64,000 nt of DNA from Gemmatimonadota bacterium (GCA_041390125.1 JAWKQN010000019.1:1-64000), one strand, 5' to 3'. Positions 50,668 to 59,882 are shown, numbered from the stretch's first letter. The notes: generated by a model from the letters alone, not told the origin. Program-made: numbers and translations.

Positions 50668-52962
50668 CTACCCGAAGTCCTTCTGCAGATCGGCGTAGCG
50701 GGCCAGCAGCTTCTTCCGTCCCACGGCCTGGAAGTCCACCGTGACCTTGAGATCGTGGCCGAAGCCGGTCACCTCGACGACGGTGCCCGACCCGAAGGTC
50801 GCGTGCAGCACGCGCTCCCCCTTCAGCAGGCGCGGGCGATCCTGGTCGAAGTCGTAGTCGAAGCCCTCGCTCGCGAACGTCTCCTCGCGCTCGGCGCGCG
50901 CCCGGCCGCCGCCCGTCTCCCGTGCACGCTCGCGCGAGAAGGAGGGATACTCGCGCCGGGAGCGGTCCGTCAGACGCCGCTCGAGCAGCTCTTCCGGGAT
51001 CTGGTCCACGAACGGAGAGAGACGGCCCATCATCATCTCACCGGCCCGGCGGCGCTGGCGGGCGTGGCACAGGATCAGTTTGTCCTCGGCCCGGGTGAGC
51101 CCCACGTAGAAGAGGCGCCGTTCCTCCTCCAGGTCGGCCGGCTGGTCGTAGGCCCGGGAGAGCGGGAACAGCCCGTCCTCCAATCCCGTCAGGAACACGG
51201 TCCGGAACTCGAGGCCCTTGGCGTTGTGCAAGGTCATGAGGGTGACCGCGTCGCTCCCACCCTTCATGGCGTCGATGTCCGCGACCAACGCCACGCGCTG
51301 CAGATACAGGTCCAGGTCGGTGAAGCCCTCCCGCTCCTCGGGCTCGAGCGCCATCGCCTCGGCGTCGAAATCCAGGGCGCCCGCAATGAGCTCACGCACG
51401 TTCTCGGCGCGGTCCTCGCCCTCGGGGCCTTCCTTGCGATAATGCTCCAGCAGGTCGAGATCCTCCACGAGCGCCTGCACCAGCTCACCCACCGGGATCT
51501 CGCGCGCCAGTTCCGCGAACCGGTCGAGCAGCTCCGTGAACCCTTCGAGGGCACGGACGGCGGCGCGCCCGAGCTCGGGGATCTCGCTCGCACGCTTCGC
51601 CGCCTCCAGGAGCGGTAGCCCCGTCGCGACCGCCCATTCCCCCAGCCGCTCCAGCGAGCGATTCCCCAGCCCGCGCCGCGGCACGTTGACGATGCGCTCG
51701 AACGCACCCAGGTCCTGGGGATTGGCGATCAGCCGCAGGTAGGCGAGCGCATCCTGGATCTCGCGCCGCTCATAGAAGCGTACGCCACCGACGATCTGAT
51801 AGGGGATGCCACGACGACGGAATGCCTCTTCGAGCGCGCGCGACTGGGCGTTCGTGCGGTAGAGGAGGGCGAAGTCCGCGTTGTGCAGATCCGGATGCGA
51901 GAGCTGCCGCGCCTCGATCTCCTCGACCACGGTGCGCGCCTCGTCCATCTCGTCGGCGGCGCTGATGACCGTCAGCCGCTCGCCGGCCTCGCGATCGGTG
52001 AAGAGCGTCTTCCCCTTCCGGTCCTGATTGGCCTCGATGGCGGCGTTGGCCGCCGCGAGGATGTTGCCGGTGGAGCGGTAGTTCTGCTCCAGGCGCACGA
52101 CGACGGCTTCGGGATACGTCTTCTCGAAGTCGAGGATGTTGCGGATGTCGGCACCCCGCCACCCGTAGATGCTCTGGTCGTCGTCCCCGACGACCATGAG
52201 GTTGCGGTGGCCGGCCGCGATCAGCTCCAGGAAGCGGAACTGGGCACGGTTGGTGTCCTGGTATTCGTCCACCAGCAGGAAGGCGAAGCGCTGCTGGTAG
52301 GATTCGAGGAGCGCGGGCAGGGACTCCAGCAGCCGGACCGGTTGCACCAGCAGGTCGTCGAAGTCCAACGCGTTCTGTTCCCGCAACGAAGCCTCGTAGA
52401 CGGGATACACACGCGCCACGTTGCGGGCGAAGATGTCGAAGCTGCCCTCGTTCTCCTTACGGAAGGTTTCGGCGTCGACGAGCAGGTTCTTGGCGGCGCT
52501 GATCTGGGCCCGTACGGCCTTCGGGTTCCACCGCTTGGGGTCCAGGCCCACGGACTCGATGGCCCGCTGCATGGCCTTGAGCGTCTGCTCCTGATCGAAG
52601 ATGGAGAACGTGCGACTCCACCCGAGCTGCGGCGCGTGCCGCCGCAGCAACCGCGCGCCGAGCGCGTGGAAGGTCCCGATCCACATGCCGTTGGGCTCGG
52701 CGCCCAGGAGTCCGGCCACCCGCTCCCGCATCTCTCCGGCGGCCTTGTTGGTGAAGGTGACGGCGAGGATACGATCCACCGGAACCCCGTGGTGGGTGAC
52801 CAGGTGGGCGATCCGCGTGGTGAGCACCCGCGTCTTGCCCGACCCCGCACCTGCGAGGACGAGCACGGGACCTTCGAAGAACTCCACCGCTTCACGCTGC
52901 GGCGGGTTCAGGCGTTCGAGGTGCCGGGCGGCGTCGAAGAGCGAGAGCGGAGAGGCGTCCAC
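50668..52962 (-). CDS. pcrA: UvrD/PcrA-type DNA helicase
   Basis: A 764-residue superfamily 1A 3'-5' helicase used in repair and in clearing transcription and replication conflicts. Motifs are intact: Q motif LNPPQREAV, I AGAGSGKTR (37-45), Ia TFTNKAA, II VDEYQDTN, III GDDDQSIYGWRGA, IV LEQNYRST, V TLMTLHNAKGLEF and VI YVGLTRAEDKL. A C-terminal tudor-like domain (GERVLHATFGSGTVVEV) binds RNA polymerase in homologues. The start at 52962 is the usual position before the Q motif. Confidence 0.96.
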   Translation of the reverse strand: MDASPLSLFDAARHLERLNPPQREAVEFFEGPVLVLAGAGSGKTRVLTTRIAHLVTHHGVPVDRILAVTFTNKAAGEMRERVAGLLGAEPNGMWIGTFHALGARLLRRHAPQLGWSRTFSIFDQEQTLKAMQRAIESVGLDPKRWNPKAVRAQISAAKNLLVDAETFRKENEGSFDIFARNVARVYPVYEASLREQNALDFDDLLVQPVRLLESLPALLESYQQRFAFLLVDEYQDTNRAQFRFLELIAAGHRNLMVVGDDDQSIYGWRGADIRNILDFEKTYPEAVVVRLEQNYRSTGNILAAANAAIEANQDRKGKTLFTDREAGERLTVISAADEMDEARTVVEEIEARQLSHPDLHNADFALLYRTNAQSRALEEAFRRRGIPYQIVGGVRFYERREIQDALAYLRLIANPQDLGAFERIVNVPRRGLGNRSLERLGEWAVATGLPLLEAAKRASEIPELGRAAVRALEGFTELLDRFAELAREIPVGELVQALVEDLDLLEHYRKEGPEGEDRAENVRELIAGALDFDAEAMALEPEEREGFTDLDLYLQRVALVADIDAMKGGSDAVTLMTLHNAKGLEFRTVFLTGLEDGLFPLSRAYDQPADLEEERRLFYVGLTRAEDKLILCHARQRRRAGEMMMGRLSPFVDQIPEELLERRLTDRSRREYPSFSRERARETGGGRARAEREETFASEGFDYDFDQDRPRLLKGERVLHATFGSGTVVEVTGFGHDLKVTVDFQAVGRKKLLARYADLQKDFG

Positions 52963-53002
52963 GGATGCGGCGGGAGACGGGGCGGATGGAGCGACCGGGA
53001 CT

Positions 53003-54199
53003 CTACCCGCCGGAGCGCGGAAGTTTCACCAGGAAGACCGCACCGCGTTGCGGCGTGTCCAGGAGCTGGATCCGCCCTCCATGGACCCCCTCCACGATGC
53101 GGCGCGACAGAGCCAGCCCGACGCCCCACCCGCCCGCCTTGGTCGTCACACCCGGCTCGAAGATCCTGTCGCGCACCTCCAGCGGCACGCCCGGTCCGTC
53201 GTCCGCGATGCGGACGTCGACCCATCTCCCCTCCCCTGCCTGCGCCGTCACCTCGATCGTTCCACCGCTGCCGGCCAGCGCATCCAGCGAGTTCTTGACC
53301 ACGTTCTCGAGCGCCCACACCAGCAACACCCGGGTGCCGTTGATCGCAGGCAGGTCATCCGGCACCGACACGACGAAGCGGATGCCGGGGCCCAGCCGTG
53401 GCAGGCGGGCCTGGATGTAGCGCTCCAGCTCGTCGAACAGCTCGGGCAGCGCGACCGGCTCCAGCTTGGACTCCCGACCGATCAGCTCGAAGCGCCGGCT
53501 TACGCGCTCCAGCCGCTCCAGGTCCTCTTCGATGGCGTCCCCGATGTCGGGCGCGGAGATCCCACCGGGGCGCTCCTCCTGCGGCATGCGCAGCAGCTCC
53601 AGCCACCCCTGCAGGGACGACAGCGGGGTGCCGAGCTGGTGCGCCAGCTCCCGCGCCATGGAGGTCCAGGCGCGCTCCGCCTCCGCCCGACGCTGGGCCC
53701 GGATCAGGGAGAGGCCGATCATCAAGGTGAGGATGAGCCCACCCGCCTGCAGCCAGGGGATCCAACGCAGCCGGGCCGTCTGCGGCGGATCGCCATAATG
53801 GATGAGGTTGCCGCTGAAGTCGCGGATGGGGGGATGGTCCACATCGAGCAACGCCAGCCAGGCCTGGATGCGCACCTGGCCTTCGTCGGTGCTCAGGTCG
53901 GCCTCGAACGGGAGGTTCACCTGCGCGATGGCGCGACCGGCCGAATCGGTCAACGCCAACGGAACGCCGGCGTCCACGATACGCTGCTGCAGGCTCATGA
54001 GGCTCTCGAACATCGCGTCCGGATCCTCCGACGTGATGCCGGCCTGCACCTCGGCGAACATGCGGGTCATCGTCGCTGCGTTCTCGTGCAGCGAGCGCAC
54101 GATCTGATCCGTGTAGACGAGGAACCAGGCCAGCTGCGCGAGCAGCAGGAGCGCCAGGGCCGGCGTCCAGGCGCGACGCAGCAGGGCGCCCCGCGTCAA
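53003..54199 (-). CDS. Sensor histidine kinase
   Basis: A 398-residue inner-membrane kinase: transmembrane helices at about residues 12-29 and 148-166 enclose a periplasmic sensor domain of about 115 residues. The H box ELAHQLGTPLSSLQGWLELL has His187, followed by N box ENVVKNSLDAL, G1 DDGPGVP and G2 GGWGVGLAL. The start is TTG at 54199; no better codon precedes the first helix. No response regulator is adjacent on this strand; the receiver protein at 56248, across serS and a lipoprotein gene, is a possible partner. It overlaps nothing and is 55 bases downstream of serS. Confidence 0.92.
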   Translation of the reverse strand: MTRGALLRRAWTPALALLLLAQLAWFLVYTDQIVRSLHENAATMTRMFAEVQAGITSEDPDAMFESLMSLQQRIVDAGVPLALTDSAGRAIAQVNLPFEADLSTDEGQVRIQAWLALLDVDHPPIRDFSGNLIHYGDPPQTARLRWIPWLQAGGLILTLMIGLSLIRAQRRAEAERAWTSMARELAHQLGTPLSSLQGWLELLRMPQEERPGGISAPDIGDAIEEDLERLERVSRRFELIGRESKLEPVALPELFDELERYIQARLPRLGPGIRFVVSVPDDLPAINGTRVLLVWALENVVKNSLDALAGSGGTIEVTAQAGEGRWVDVRIADDGPGVPLEVRDRIFEPGVTTKAGGWGVGLALSRRIVEGVHGGRIQLLDTPQRGAVFLVKLPRSGG

Positions 54200-54254
54200 C
54201 GCCGCCCGGGCGCTCCGAGACGCCCCCGGTGGTGGGACCGAGCGTGCACGTGGG

Positions 54255-55535
54255 TCACTTCGCCGTGAGCGCGTCCACGCCGAGCGGACCCTGGAGCGGT
54301 GGAGGGACCGTGACGCTGCCGTCCGCGCGTTGCCAGGTCTCCAGCAGCGCGACCATGAGACGGGGCAGCGCGACGCCCGAGCCGTTGAGCGTGTGCACGA
54401 AGTCGGGCTTGCCGCCGCCGTCCGGCCGGAAGCGGAGGTTGCCGCGCCGGGCCTGGTAGTCGGTGAAGGTGCTGCACGAGGAGACCTCCAGCCAGCGCTC
54501 CACCCCGGGGGCCCAGACCTCGATGTCGTACGTCATGGCCGAGGAGAAGCCGAGGTCTCCGGCCGCCAGGCGGATGACGCGATGCGCCAGTCCCAGCCGC
54601 TCGAGCACGCGACAAGCCTCGCGGGTCAGCTCCTCGAGGGCGTCGCGGCTCCGCGCCGGTGTCTCGTAGCGCACCAGCTCCACCTTGTCGAACTGGTGCA
54701 CGCGCAGCAGGCCGCGCGTGTCCTTTCCCGCCGCACCGGCCTCCCGACGGAAGCAGGGCGAGTACGCCGTGTAGCGGATGGGCAGGTCCGCCTCGGAGAG
54801 CAGCTCGTCGCGGTGCATGTTCGTGACGGGCACCTCGGCCGTGGGGATCAGCCACAGGTCGTCGCGCTCCGTCAGGTAGGACTCCTCTGCGAACTTGGGG
54901 AGCTGTCCAGTGGCCGTGAGCGATTGGCGGGTGACGAGGTAGGGCACACGCAGCTCCACGTAGCCGTGCTCGCGCGTGTGCAGGTCGAGCATGAAGTCGA
55001 TCAGCACGCGCTGCAGGCGCGCGCCCATGCCGGTGAGAACGGGAAAGCCGCTCCCGGAGATCCGCGAGCCGCGGGCGAGGTCGAGCAGCCCGAGCGCTTC
55101 GCCGAGCTCCCAGTGGGGCCGCGCCGGGAAGTCGAACAAGACGGGCTCGCCCCACGTCCGGATCACCTCGGCGTCCTCCTCCCCACCCGTCTGCACGTCC
55201 GTCAACGGCAGGTTGGGCACCGCGAGCAGGATGGCTTCGATCTCCGTCTCGGCCGCGCGCACGTCCGCGTCCAGACGGTCGATGCGATCCCCGACCTCCT
55301 TCATCTCCGCGACCAACGCGTCGGCCGGCTCGCCCGCGCGCTTCAGCTCCCCGACCTGCTTGGAGACCTGATTGCGCGTGGCCTTCAGCTCCTGCACCTC
55401 GGAGATGGCGCTCCGCCGCACCACATCCAGCTCCAGGACCCGGTCCAGCTGCGCGTCCAGGCTGGCGTCGGCGCGCTTGGCGAGGGCGGCGCGAACCGCG
55501 TCGGTCTCTTCACGCAGACGGCGGATGTCGATCAC
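54255..55535 (-). CDS. serS: Seryl-tRNA synthetase
   Basis: A 426-residue class II synthetase for tRNA-Ser. The N-terminal antiparallel coiled-coil arm (residues 5-110) is complete. The catalytic core shows motif 2 SPCFRREAGAAGKDTRGLLRVHQFDKVE, motif 3 LNGSGVALPRLMVALLE, and the serine-binding TAEVPVTN and DLGFSSAMTYDIEVW. The GTG at 55535 gives VIDIRRLREE, the usual N-terminus, one base after the lipoprotein stop. It is probably transcribed from the promoter upstream of the lipoprotein gene. Confidence 0.97.
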   Translation of the reverse strand: MIDIRRLREETDAVRAALAKRADASLDAQLDRVLELDVVRRSAISEVQELKATRNQVSKQVGELKRAGEPADALVAEMKEVGDRIDRLDADVRAAETEIEAILLAVPNLPLTDVQTGGEEDAEVIRTWGEPVLFDFPARPHWELGEALGLLDLARGSRISGSGFPVLTGMGARLQRVLIDFMLDLHTREHGYVELRVPYLVTRQSLTATGQLPKFAEESYLTERDDLWLIPTAEVPVTNMHRDELLSEADLPIRYTAYSPCFRREAGAAGKDTRGLLRVHQFDKVELVRYETPARSRDALEELTREACRVLERLGLAHRVIRLAAGDLGFSSAMTYDIEVWAPGVERWLEVSSCSTFTDYQARRGNLRFRPDGGGKPDFVHTLNGSGVALPRLMVALLETWQRADGSVTVPPPLQGPLGVDALTAK

Positions 55536-55536
55536 G

Positions 55537-56091
55537 TCAGTCGGGGGGCAGGAGGCGGCGGTCGTTGCAGTTGGGGTTCCCGTCGTACCGGAAGTCCATG
55601 ACGCCGGCCACGGGGTCGAGCAGGATGGGGCTGAACTTCGAGAAGGAGAAGCAGCTCTGGCCGAACAGTCCGACCGTGATCCGCGTGCGCACGACGTAGA
55701 GGTCCCCGACCCGGAGCGGGACGGCCCCGGCGCTGTAGGCGACCGTGTCGCCCGGCGCCTCGGCGATCTCGTCGAAGGGGGTGGAGCCCAGGTCCGCGAT
55801 GCGGGCCCGGCTGTCCAGCCCGAAGCCGATGGCCGGCACGGCGACCAGCTGCCCGCCGCGGGTGTCGAGCGCCATGTCCCACTGGTTGAGGGCGCTCTGG
55901 GACTCGATGAGCACCGGCACTTCGTCGACGAAGTCGAACCCGGACGGCTGGTTGAGCCCCGGCCGCGCCAGGGAGTACAGGCGGGCCGTGTCCGGACTGA
56001 GGTTCCAGTCCACATAGCCGAAGGGCCGGTCCTCACAGGCCGTCAGGCCGGAGAAGAGGGCCAGCGCGAGGCCGAGCAGGAGCGTGCGCAC
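55537..56091 (-). CDS. Predicted lipoprotein
   Basis: A 184-residue protein from the GTG at 56091, with signal peptide RTLLLGLALALFSG and lipobox LTAC at about 16-19. The mature part is beta-rich (TRGGQLVAVPAIGFG, GDLYVVRTRITVG) and contains a C-terminal CFSFSKFSPI and PNCNDRR, a possible disulphide pair. No family recognised. GTG 56118 is an alternative start but would give an acidic, longer signal peptide; TTG 56136 overlaps the promoter -10 box and is excluded. It precedes serS by one base. Confidence 0.7.
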   Translation of the reverse strand: MRTLLLGLALALFSGLTACEDRPFGYVDWNLSPDTARLYSLARPGLNQPSGFDFVDEVPVLIESQSALNQWDMALDTRGGQLVAVPAIGFGLDSRARIADLGSTPFDEIAEAPGDTVAYSAGAVPLRVGDLYVVRTRITVGLFGQSCFSFSKFSPILLDPVAGVMDFRYDGNPNCNDRRLLPPD

Positions 56092-56135
56092 GGGTCGTAG
56101 CCTGGGGTCGGAGTCCACCGCTGCCGAAGCGTTCA

Positions 56136-56164
56136 AAGCTATCCCGCCGAAGAGTGGGGCTCAA
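56136..56164 (-). promoter_or_regulatory. Probable promoter of the lipoprotein-serS unit
   Basis: Minus-strand TTGAGC (56159-56164), 17 bases, TAGCTT (56136-56141). It directs transcription towards the lipoprotein and serS, back to back with the promoter of the response-regulator gene 22 bases away. Confidence 0.62.
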
Positions 56165-56185
56165 GCCCGAATCGCTTGTAATTCC

Positions 56186-56214
56186 TTGACTTTACACCAG
56201 TTGTGCCCTAGGTT
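56186..56214 (+). promoter_or_regulatory. Probable promoter of the response-regulator gene
   Basis: Plus-strand TTGACT (56186-56191), 17 bases, TAGGTT (56209-56214). The -35 box matches five of six positions of the sigma-70 consensus. The transcript would start near 56221, about 26 bases before the ATG. Confidence 0.7.
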
Positions 56215-56247
56215 CCCGGCCGTCTCTCCCCCTTCCGACGCACCGGC

Positions 56248-56646
56248 ATGTCCGAAGCCTCCACGTCCGCCGTGCCCCGTGCCCGTCTGCTCGTGGCGGA
56301 CGATGAGCCGCATATCCGGCGGATCCTGACCACCCTGCTGGAGGCGTCCGAGTTCACGGTGGACGCCGTCTCCGACGGGGTGGCCGCGCTCGAGCTGCTG
56401 GCCGGCTCGGTGCGCTACGATCTGATCCTGCTCGACATCATGATGCCCGGGGCCACCGGCCTGGAGGTGCTGGAACGCCTCCGCGGCATGCCCACCCGGG
56501 CGAGCGTACCGGTCATGATCCTGACCGCCAAGGGGCAGGACGCCGACCGGGAGCGCGCGTTCGCGCTGGGCGCCTCCGACTTCGTGACCAAACCCTTCAG
56601 CCCGAAGAAGCTCCTTGCCCGGATCGACCAGCTCCTCGCCGGCTGA
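56248..56646 (+). CDS. Single-domain response regulator
   Basis: A 132-residue receiver domain with no output domain. The acidic pair is in VADDEPHIRR (Asp18-Asp19), the phosphorylated aspartate is Asp63 in ILLDIMMPG, the Thr is in MILTAKG and the lysine in TKPFSPKKL. It could be a phosphorelay intermediate or act by protein binding. Its 3' end overlaps the start of the sugar nucleotidyltransferase gene by 32 bases. No kinase is adjacent on this strand. Confidence 0.93.
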   Translation: MSEASTSAVPRARLLVADDEPHIRRILTTLLEASEFTVDAVSDGVAALELLAGSVRYDLILLDIMMPGATGLEVLERLRGMPTRASVPVMILTAKGQDADRERAFALGASDFVTKPFSPKKLLARIDQLLAG

Positions 56647-57688
56647 TCTCTGGATCCTCATCCTCGCGGGGGGCGTGGGCTCCCGCTTCTGGCCGGTCAG
56701 CACGCCCAGCCGTCCCAAGCAGCTCCTCCCGCTCGGGAGCGAGCGCCCCCTCATCGTGGACACCGTGGAGCGGCTGGACGGCCTTGTCCCTCCCGAGCGC
56801 ATCCGGGTCCTGACCGGGGCCTCCCTGGTCGAGCCCATCCGGCACGCCACCGGCCTGCCGGCCTCCAGCTTCCTGGTCGAGCCTGCGGCGCGCGGCACCT
56901 GTCCCGTCCTGGCCTGGGCGGCCTGGACGATCGAGCGCGAGCACCCGGGCGCGGTACTGGCGTCGATCCACGCGGATCACGTCATCGATCCACCCGCCGC
57001 CTTCCGCGCGCTCCTCGCGGACAGCGCGCACGTGGCCGCGCGGGAGGGCTTGCTGCTCACCACCGCGATCGTCCCCACCCGGCCCGAGCCCGGATACGGC
57101 TACATCGAGCCCGGAGAGGTCGTCGGTGGGCACGGGACCGCCGAGGTGCGGAAGGTGCGTCGCTTCGTGGAGAAGCCCGACCGCGAGACAGCGACCGGCT
57201 ATGTGCGCGACGGCTACCTCTGGAACAGCGGCATCTTCGTCTGGAGCGCCGCCACCTTCCTGCGGGAGCTGCGTGCCACGGCCCCCGACGTCGCCGCGGC
57301 CCTGGAGCACCTGGAGCGTGACGACGTGGACGCCTTCTTCCGTGAGGTTCCCGTCACCACGGTGGACGAGGCCGTTCTCGAACGGAGCGACCGGGTCGGG
57401 ACCGTCCCGGCCACGTTCGCCTGGGACGACGTCGGGGCGTGGGAGGCGCTGGGACGGACACGGCAGGCGGATGCGGACGGCAACGTGTCCGTGGGTGCCG
57501 TCCACGCGGTGGAGGCACACCGCAACATCGTCTGGAGCGAGGACGGGCGGGTCGTGCTCTTCGGGGTGGACGACCTCGTCGTGGTCCGGACGGGCGACGT
57601 CACGTTCGTCACCACGCGGACGCGGAGCCCGGACCTGAAGGCCCTGCTCGCACGCCTGCCGTCCACCCTCGGAGGGAGCGCGTCATGA
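56615..57688 (+). CDS. Mannose-1-phosphate guanylyltransferase
   Basis: A 357-residue nucleotidyltransferase that makes GDP-mannose from mannose-1-phosphate and GTP for glycan synthesis. The activation motif LAGGVGSRFWP with PSRPKQLLPL is at residues 17-39, followed by SIHADHVI, PGYGYIEPG, VEKPDRETA and WNSGIFVW, which match the ManC/GMP-type family; no C-terminal isomerase domain is present. The only usable start before the activation motif is TTG at 56615, inside the response-regulator gene. The stop overlaps the next ATG (ATGA). Confidence 0.93.
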   Translation: MPGSTSSSPADLWILILAGGVGSRFWPVSTPSRPKQLLPLGSERPLIVDTVERLDGLVPPERIRVLTGASLVEPIRHATGLPASSFLVEPAARGTCPVLAWAAWTIEREHPGAVLASIHADHVIDPPAAFRALLADSAHVAAREGLLLTTAIVPTRPEPGYGYIEPGEVVGGHGTAEVRKVRRFVEKPDRETATGYVRDGYLWNSGIFVWSAATFLRELRATAPDVAAALEHLERDDVDAFFREVPVTTVDEAVLERSDRVGTVPATFAWDDVGAWEALGRTRQADADGNVSVGAVHAVEAHRNIVWSEDGRVVLFGVDDLVVVRTGDVTFVTTRTRSPDLKALLARLPSTLGGSAS

Positions 57689-58905
57689 AGCTCTACCTCT
57701 TCGACGATCGCGTGGCGCGCGGCTTCCACCCGTTCGCGGCCACCCGCCCGGTGGGCGAGCTCCTGTACGGAGCCCATACGCTGCGCGAGCGGGCCGAGCG
57801 GGGCCTGCGCAAGACGTGCGCAGGACACTGGGCCGGCGCGGACCTGATCGGATTCGACGAGGAGGGCGCGCCCCCCGCGGTGGATCTGGCGGACGTCGAG
57901 ACGCCGTGCCTGCTGCTCTGCAGCCGCGTCTCGTGGGGCCACGATGTGGCGGCGGCGCTTCCCGCACCCTCGCCCGGCGGGCCGGTCCCGGTGGAGGTCG
58001 CCGGCGCATTGGCGGGTTGGCTGCTCCCCGCCGGAGCCACGCGGCCCACCGAGGAGCAGCTTCTCGACCGCACGCCGCTGCCGGGCGCGCGCTCCCCGCT
58101 CGTGCTGCGCGGCGAGTGGCTGGAGGGCGTATGGTCGCTCATGGCCGGCAACGCCGACCGTGTGGGCAAGGACCTGGCCCACGAGCACGTCACGCCTCCC
58201 TCCGCCGACCCCGTGGGCCTCGTGCGACTGGGCACCCACGGCGTCGTGCTGGCCCCCGACGTGGTCATCGAGCCGGGCGTGGTGCTCGACGCCCGCCGGG
58301 GTCCGATCCACGTCGATCCCGGCGTGGTCCTGGGCGCGCACCTGCGGCTGGCCGGCCCCGCCTTCGTGGGCCGGGGTTCGACGCTGTTCGGAGGGTCGAT
58401 CTCGGCCGTCTCGCTGGGGCCGGTCTGCAAGGTCCGCGGAGAGGTGGAGGAGTCCGTGCTGCTGGGCTACAGCAACAAGGCCCACGACGGCTTCCTGGGG
58501 CACGCCTACCTGGGGCGTTGGGTCAACCTGGGCGCGCTCACGACCAACAGCGACCTCAAGAACAACTACGGGCACGTGCGACTCAAGCTCCCCGAGGGGT
58601 CGGTGGACACGGGCCTGACGAAGGTCGGCTGCTTCCTGGGCGACCATGTGAAGACCGGGATCGGCACGATGCTCAACACCGGCACCGTGGTGGGGGCGGG
58701 CTCGAACCTGTTCGGTGGGGTCATGCCTCCGGCGTGGGTGCCTCCGTTCTCGTGGGGCAGCGGATCCGACCTGGTGGAATACCGCTTCGATCGCTTCCTG
58801 GAGGTGGCCCGGGTGGTGATGGGCCGGAGAGGCCTCACGCTGAGCAGCGCGATGGCGAGCGTGCTGGAGCGGGCGTGGACCCGGAGCGCCGTGCTCCGCG
58901 GCTGA
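57685..58905 (+). CDS. GlmU-like putative sugar nucleotidyltransferase
   Basis: A 406-residue protein of the GlmU-related group found in Bacteroidota and related phyla. The N-terminal domain begins KLYLFDDRVARGFHPFAATRPVGELLYG, where the classical GGxGTRM loop is replaced. The C-terminal half is a left-handed beta-helix with hexapeptide repeats, followed by YSNKAHDGFLGHAYLG, GALTTNSDLKNNYG and TGLTKVGCFLGDHVKTGIG, as in acetyltransferase ends of GlmU. The protein may act in nucleotide-sugar synthesis together with the guanylyltransferase upstream, to which it is coupled. Activity is not established. Confidence 0.85.
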   Translation: MKLYLFDDRVARGFHPFAATRPVGELLYGAHTLRERAERGLRKTCAGHWAGADLIGFDEEGAPPAVDLADVETPCLLLCSRVSWGHDVAAALPAPSPGGPVPVEVAGALAGWLLPAGATRPTEEQLLDRTPLPGARSPLVLRGEWLEGVWSLMAGNADRVGKDLAHEHVTPPSADPVGLVRLGTHGVVLAPDVVIEPGVVLDARRGPIHVDPGVVLGAHLRLAGPAFVGRGSTLFGGSISAVSLGPVCKVRGEVEESVLLGYSNKAHDGFLGHAYLGRWVNLGALTTNSDLKNNYGHVRLKLPEGSVDTGLTKVGCFLGDHVKTGIGTMLNTGTVVGAGSNLFGGVMPPAWVPPFSWGSGSDLVEYRFDRFLEVARVVMGRRGLTLSSAMASVLERAWTRSAVLRG

Positions 58906-59063
58906 TCGGGGCCCGCACCGCGCGTCGCGCCCGGTCCTCCGACGGGTTGCCGGGCCCCTGCGCTCCCGACCACATTGACGGCCATCCCCTCACCCGGCGT
59001 GTCGATGTCCTTCGTCCCCGTCTTCCCCAGCTCGAGCGCGCCCCGCGCCGTCCGGAGCGGGCC

Positions 59064-59882
59064 GTGAGGCTCTCGGTCCTGGGCACGGGCTCGCGCGGCA
59101 ACGCGACGCTGATCGAAGCGGGTGCCACGCGCGTGCTCGTCGACGTGGGCTTCAGCGCGCGGGAGCTGGAGCGTCGCCTGGGTCACCTGGGCGTCGATCC
59201 GGCGCAGCTGAGCGGAGTGGTCATCTCCCACGACCACTCGGACCACACCCGGGGTCTCTCCCTCGTTCGGCGCCACGACCTCGAGGTCCACCTGACGGCG
59301 GGGACCCAGCGCGCGGCGCGGCGTCACCTGCGCGGCACCGAGCGGGTGCGTACCTACCGCCCGGGGATGCCGTTCGACATCGGGCAGATCCGGGTGGAGC
59401 CGTTCACCACCGTGCACGACGCCGCCGACCCGGTCGGGCTCGCCCTGGTCGACCAGGAGACGGGTCTGCGCGTGGGCATCGCCACCGACCTCGGGCGCCC
59501 CACCGCGCAGATCCGCCACGCGCTCTCCCGCTCGGACTTCCTGATCCTCGAGGCCAACCACGACGAGGGGATGCTGCACGCCGGCCCCTACCCGTGGTCG
59601 GTCAAGTCGCGCATCGCCTCCAGCCACGGGCACCTGTCCAACCACGCCGCGGCGCGCTTCGCCTGCGAGCTCGTGCACGATGGCCTCGCCGGCATCCTGC
59701 TCGCGCATCTGTCCGCAGAGTGCAACGACCCGCAGCTGGCACTCCGGGTCGTGGGCGATGCGCTCGGGCGGTTGGGCTACGACGGCTTCCTGGACGTCGC
59801 TCTGCAGGACGAGCCGACGACCTTGTTCGACCTCGTGGATCTGAAGGCCCGTCGCGCGCCCGCCCAGTATTCGTTGTTCTGA
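59064..59882 (+). CDS. MBL-fold metallo-hydrolase (YycJ/WalJ-like)
   Basis: A 272-residue metallo-beta-lactamase-fold protein. The metal-binding motif HDHSDH is at about residues 55-60, with further ligands in TVHDAADPVG, ATDLG and SHGHLSNH. RLSVLGTGSRGNATLIEAG at the N-terminus is typical of the YycJ/WalJ group, a predicted exonuclease-like hydrolase. The GTG at 59064 follows GGAG seven to eight bases upstream. The 158-base gap before it holds no gene; a TTGAC-containing sequence near 58975 has no good -10 partner. Confidence 0.88.
   Translation: MRLSVLGTGSRGNATLIEAGATRVLVDVGFSARELERRLGHLGVDPAQLSGVVISHDHSDHTRGLSLVRRHDLEVHLTAGTQRAARRHLRGTERVRTYRPGMPFDIGQIRVEPFTTVHDAADPVGLALVDQETGLRVGIATDLGRPTAQIRHALSRSDFLILEANHDEGMLHAGPYPWSVKSRIASSHGHLSNHAAARFACELVHDGLAGILLAHLSAECNDPQLALRVVGDALGRLGYDGFLDVALQDEPTTLFDLVDLKARRAPAQYSLF

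Noticed and set aside
56134..56136. TTG as start codon of the lipoprotein gene
   Set aside because: It overlaps the last base of the -10 box TAGCTT of the promoter reading in the same direction, so it would not be in the transcript.
58906..59063. Promoter before the MBL gene based on a TTGACG near 58975
   Set aside because: No TANNNT-like box lies 16-18 bases downstream.
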